Shown: positions 26,732-28,193 of the stretch, one piece after another
How positions within the stretch are numbered: position 1 is the first letter of the stretch
Layout of the letters: every line of letters begins with the position of its first letter
Virus record (IMG/VR): IMGVR_UViG_3300030107_004847
Location: 1-28,193 of that record
Origin: a virus
Strand: one strand, 5' to 3'
Length of the DNA stretch: 28,193 bases
Made by a program: the position numbers and the translations under genes
Notes under the pieces: generated by a model
Told to the model about the DNA's origin: nothing
Seen by the model: only the letters and a program-made list of their open reading frames with translations
Database searches by the model: none

Positions 26732-27295
26732 TTACTTCATCATCAAGTTGTTGTAAAGATACTTACAAACATAAAATGAATCGACGATATCCGAAACGGG
26801 ATTTGTTATCTCTTTCGTTCCGGGACTCATTTCAGTCTTTATTTTATACTGTGTTTCCTTGAGAAAAGCCATGTACATATTCTCTTTACTTGCATTTCCC
26901 TTGTCGGTTGCAAATTTCTTAACTGATGTTGGTGGTATGACTTCTAACGGAATTCCTTTTTGGTATATCTTATATTTAAGAATGCCTGTGTTTTCTGCTA
27001 TCTGAAACAGTCGATTTCCTTTGGATCCAAATGAGTAGCCTTCTAGTGCTATTTGATCGCAGTTCTCTACTTTTTCTAATGCCCAATCCGCAATACTTTC
27101 ATACCTTTGAGAATCTTGATCCCAATCTTCAAATGACTCACCAAAGATATTATTGCCCCATTGTTTGGCATATTTTTTAACATGCGTTAGGAAATAAATC
27201 TTGCAACTTTTCAATTCAAACTTCTCTGCATAATCTCCAGTGAAAATGCAGACTGCGGGTCCTCTTAAGCTGTAGTCTATTCCTGCAATGTTCAT
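26732..27295 (-). CDS. RuvC-like Holliday junction resolvase, 187 residues
   Basis: The RNase H-fold motifs of RuvC appear in order: MNIAGIDYSLRGPAVCIF (D7), DQIALEGYSFG (E85), the conserved GNRLFQIAENTGILKYKI helix, EVIPPTSVKKFATDKGNASK, and SDIVDSFYVCKYL (D169, D172). Such phage enzymes resolve branched DNA before packaging, replacing the role of T4 endonuclease VII in relatives that lack it. Length fits the family. CAAGGAAAC precedes the ATG and an AATAAATA octamer lies 16 bases upstream. It converges on the lipoprotein gene with a one-base gap. Confidence 0.82.
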   Translation of the reverse strand: MNIAGIDYSLRGPAVCIFTGDYAEKFELKSCKIYFLTHVKKYAKQWGNNIFGESFEDWDQDSQRYESIADWALEKVENCDQIALEGYSFGSKGNRLFQIAENTGILKYKIYQKGIPLEVIPPTSVKKFATDKGNASKENMYMAFLKETQYKIKTEMSPGTKEITNPVSDIVDSFYVCKYLYNNLMMK

Positions 27296-27310
27296 GTTGT
27301 TTCCTTGAAC

Positions 27311-27318
27311 TATTTATT
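27311..27318 (-). promoter_or_regulatory. Candidate late promoter (AATAAATA), leftward
   Basis: On the leftward strand AATAAATA overlaps the stop of the protease gene and lies 16 bases before the resolvase ATG, with AAGGAAAC between. The leader would be very short, so the call is tentative. Confidence 0.33.
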
Positions 27319-28081
27319 CTTGTGTTATGGTATTTATCCATGAATAATAGAATGGAATGCTAGAAAATCCATTTTCATAATATACGCCGTTCTTTTGGGC
27401 TAGGTATGATGTTATTCCTATTAATTTGCCATTCTTAGTTACTAACGCTCCACCCGAGTCGCCAAACCAAACTGTGTCTGTGATTGGAAGACAAATTTCA
27501 AATTGAGGTCTTCCAATTAATCTACCAAAATACCAGAAAACATCATCCTTACTATATCTTTTCATTCCTCCACTATATCCTATCACGGTAAGTGGCGATC
27601 CTTTATAAATTCTATCCTGTTTAGGATCAAACAACTCTACTGGTATTTCATCACATTCCTCTTCAAGAATTAACATTGCAATGTCATAGTGTTCTGACCA
27701 ACATGGATTGAAAAGAAAGTAATCTGGTTTTGGTACAGGATAGTATATCACTTCTGCAATACAATGTCTATCTCCATCTTGTGTAATGAATACTAAATCC
27801 TCTGGATCATGATCATCAGATACATGTGCGGCTGTTAAGACAACAAGAGGATCAATTACTACTCCACTTCCGATGAGACGCTCATCTTCTGAGAAATTTA
27901 TAGAACCAACAAAAGGATATGGATCGGGATCATCATAAATGACACGTTGAAAATTCTGTGGAATTTTCTGAATGAAACTTATAATTGTTTCTTTTGGTTC
28001 CGGTGGTGTTTCGGAAACAGATGGTGTTCTGCAACCGCTTAAGCATAACAAAAGTGTTAAGATTGCGGAATACAATTTCAT
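27314..28081 (-). CDS. Trypsin-like serine protease lipoprotein, 255 residues
   Basis: MKLYSAILTLLLCLSGC is a lipoprotein signal with lipobox LSGC (C17). The chymotrypsin-fold triad is complete: TAAH (H86), HYDIAML (D133) and FGDSGGAL (S209). The segment IGSGVVIDPLVVLTAAHVSD and the later GKLIGITSYL are typical of S1 proteases. The mature enzyme would be lipid-anchored and act outside the cytoplasm on an unknown substrate, perhaps host surface proteins, a competing phage receptor, or a lysis partner. Cysteines at 107, 127, 143 and 197 could form disulfides. No good ribosome site is seen; TATATAATATAG lies directly before the ATG. The gene lies downstream of a terminator, so it must have its own promoter. 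Confidence 0.85.
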   Translation of the reverse strand: MKLYSAILTLLLCLSGCRTPSVSETPPEPKETIISFIQKIPQNFQRVIYDDPDPYPFVGSINFSEDERLIGSGVVIDPLVVLTAAHVSDDHDPEDLVFITQDGDRHCIAEVIYYPVPKPDYFLFNPCWSEHYDIAMLILEEECDEIPVELFDPKQDRIYKGSPLTVIGYSGGMKRYSKDDVFWYFGRLIGRPQFEICLPITDTVWFGDSGGALVTKNGKLIGITSYLAQKNGVYYENGFSSIPFYYSWINTITQE

Positions 28082-28123
28082 CTATATTATATAGAGGTGA
28101 AATGGCACTTTTGTTCGATAAAA

Positions 28124-28161
28124 ATATAAAAAAAACAACCCCCGTCCGAAGACGAGGGTTG
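28124..28161 (-). terminator. Rho-independent terminator, leftward
   Basis: Read leftward, stem CAACCCTCGTC / GACGGGGGTTG (28161-28151 with 28146-28136, one mismatch) with a TTCG loop is followed by eight T residues and an AT-rich tail. It would stop transcripts entering from the right before the protease gene. Confidence 0.9.
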
Positions 28162-28171
28162 CTTGAAGTGT

Positions 28172-28185
28172 CGGGATAAATCCCG
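28172..28185. repeat. Perfect 6-bp inverted repeat CGGGAT-AA-ATCCCG
   Basis: This 14-base palindrome lies just beyond the leftward terminator at the window edge. It could be an operator or part of a structure continuing outside. Too little sequence remains to judge. Confidence 0.45.
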
Positions 28186-28193
28186 TGAATCAG

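Noticed and set aside
27985-28179. 64-codon rightward frame at the right end
   Set aside because: It overlaps the protease signal peptide in antisense and runs through the leftward terminator hairpin.

Overview
This window looks like part of the genome of a large tailed phage related to T4 and its marine and cyanophage-like relatives. The evidence is dense packing with ATGA and TGATG stop/start overlaps, a partial tRNA gene, T4-type late promoter octamers (TATAAATA and close variants), strong AGGAG ribosome sites, and many proteins resembling families seen in marine T4-like viruses (a DUF6267-like protein, a DUF6321-like domain, a RuvC-type resolvase, an MGME1-like exonuclease, a CobS/CobT-like ATPase and VWA pair). 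Two lipoprotein signals suggest a host with an outer envelope. No capsid, terminase, polymerase or prohead protease gene is visible here.

Layout. Positions 1-44 hold the 5' part of a leftward tRNA with a CAT anticodon. Positions 53-4890 are leftward, mostly small accessory genes of unknown role: membrane proteins, an HExxH metallopeptidase-like protein, a zinc-finger protein and a small HTH-like protein. Several appear to start at TTG or GTG. Positions 4877-8909 hold a divergent pair, a CobS-like AAA+ ATPase (leftward) and a CobT-like protein with HEVAH and a VWA MIDAS motif (rightward), around a palindrome-rich control region. This block looks richer in G and C than its flanks.

Positions 9032-12093 begin with a zinc-ribbon protein. 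They then carry a run of overlapping genes whose products start MK(S/T)F..(Y/F)I.E, which looks like the T4 capsid-targeting sequence cut by the gp21-type prohead protease. Positions 12126-18798 hold a nuclease, an HNH endonuclease, small membrane proteins (one with a PEP-CTERM-like tail) and another capsid-targeted protein, the DUF6267-like one.

Positions 18905-23158 encode a 1417-residue protein with a nucleotidyltransferase head and an HNH-like tail. Its middle is made of small, mostly basic modules separated by repeated VEL(D/T/E)E linkers that match the (L/I)xE cleavage rule. I read it as a candidate polyprotein of internal head proteins that would be packaged, cut and ejected with the DNA. 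A late promoter, ribosome site and in-frame ATG sit inside it. Positions 23155-26730 continue rightward with a GAF-like membrane protein, another capsid-targeting candidate, small proteins and a coiled-coil lipoprotein. Positions 26732-28081 are leftward: a RuvC-like resolvase and a trypsin-like lipoprotein protease. A leftward terminator follows at 28124-28161.

The main idea is that at least six proteins, and perhaps nine, from this window may be loaded into the capsid through one shared N-terminal signal and matured by one protease. Two of them are fused, multi-module precursors. This is inferred from sequence patterns by analogy with T4 internal proteins and is not demonstrated.
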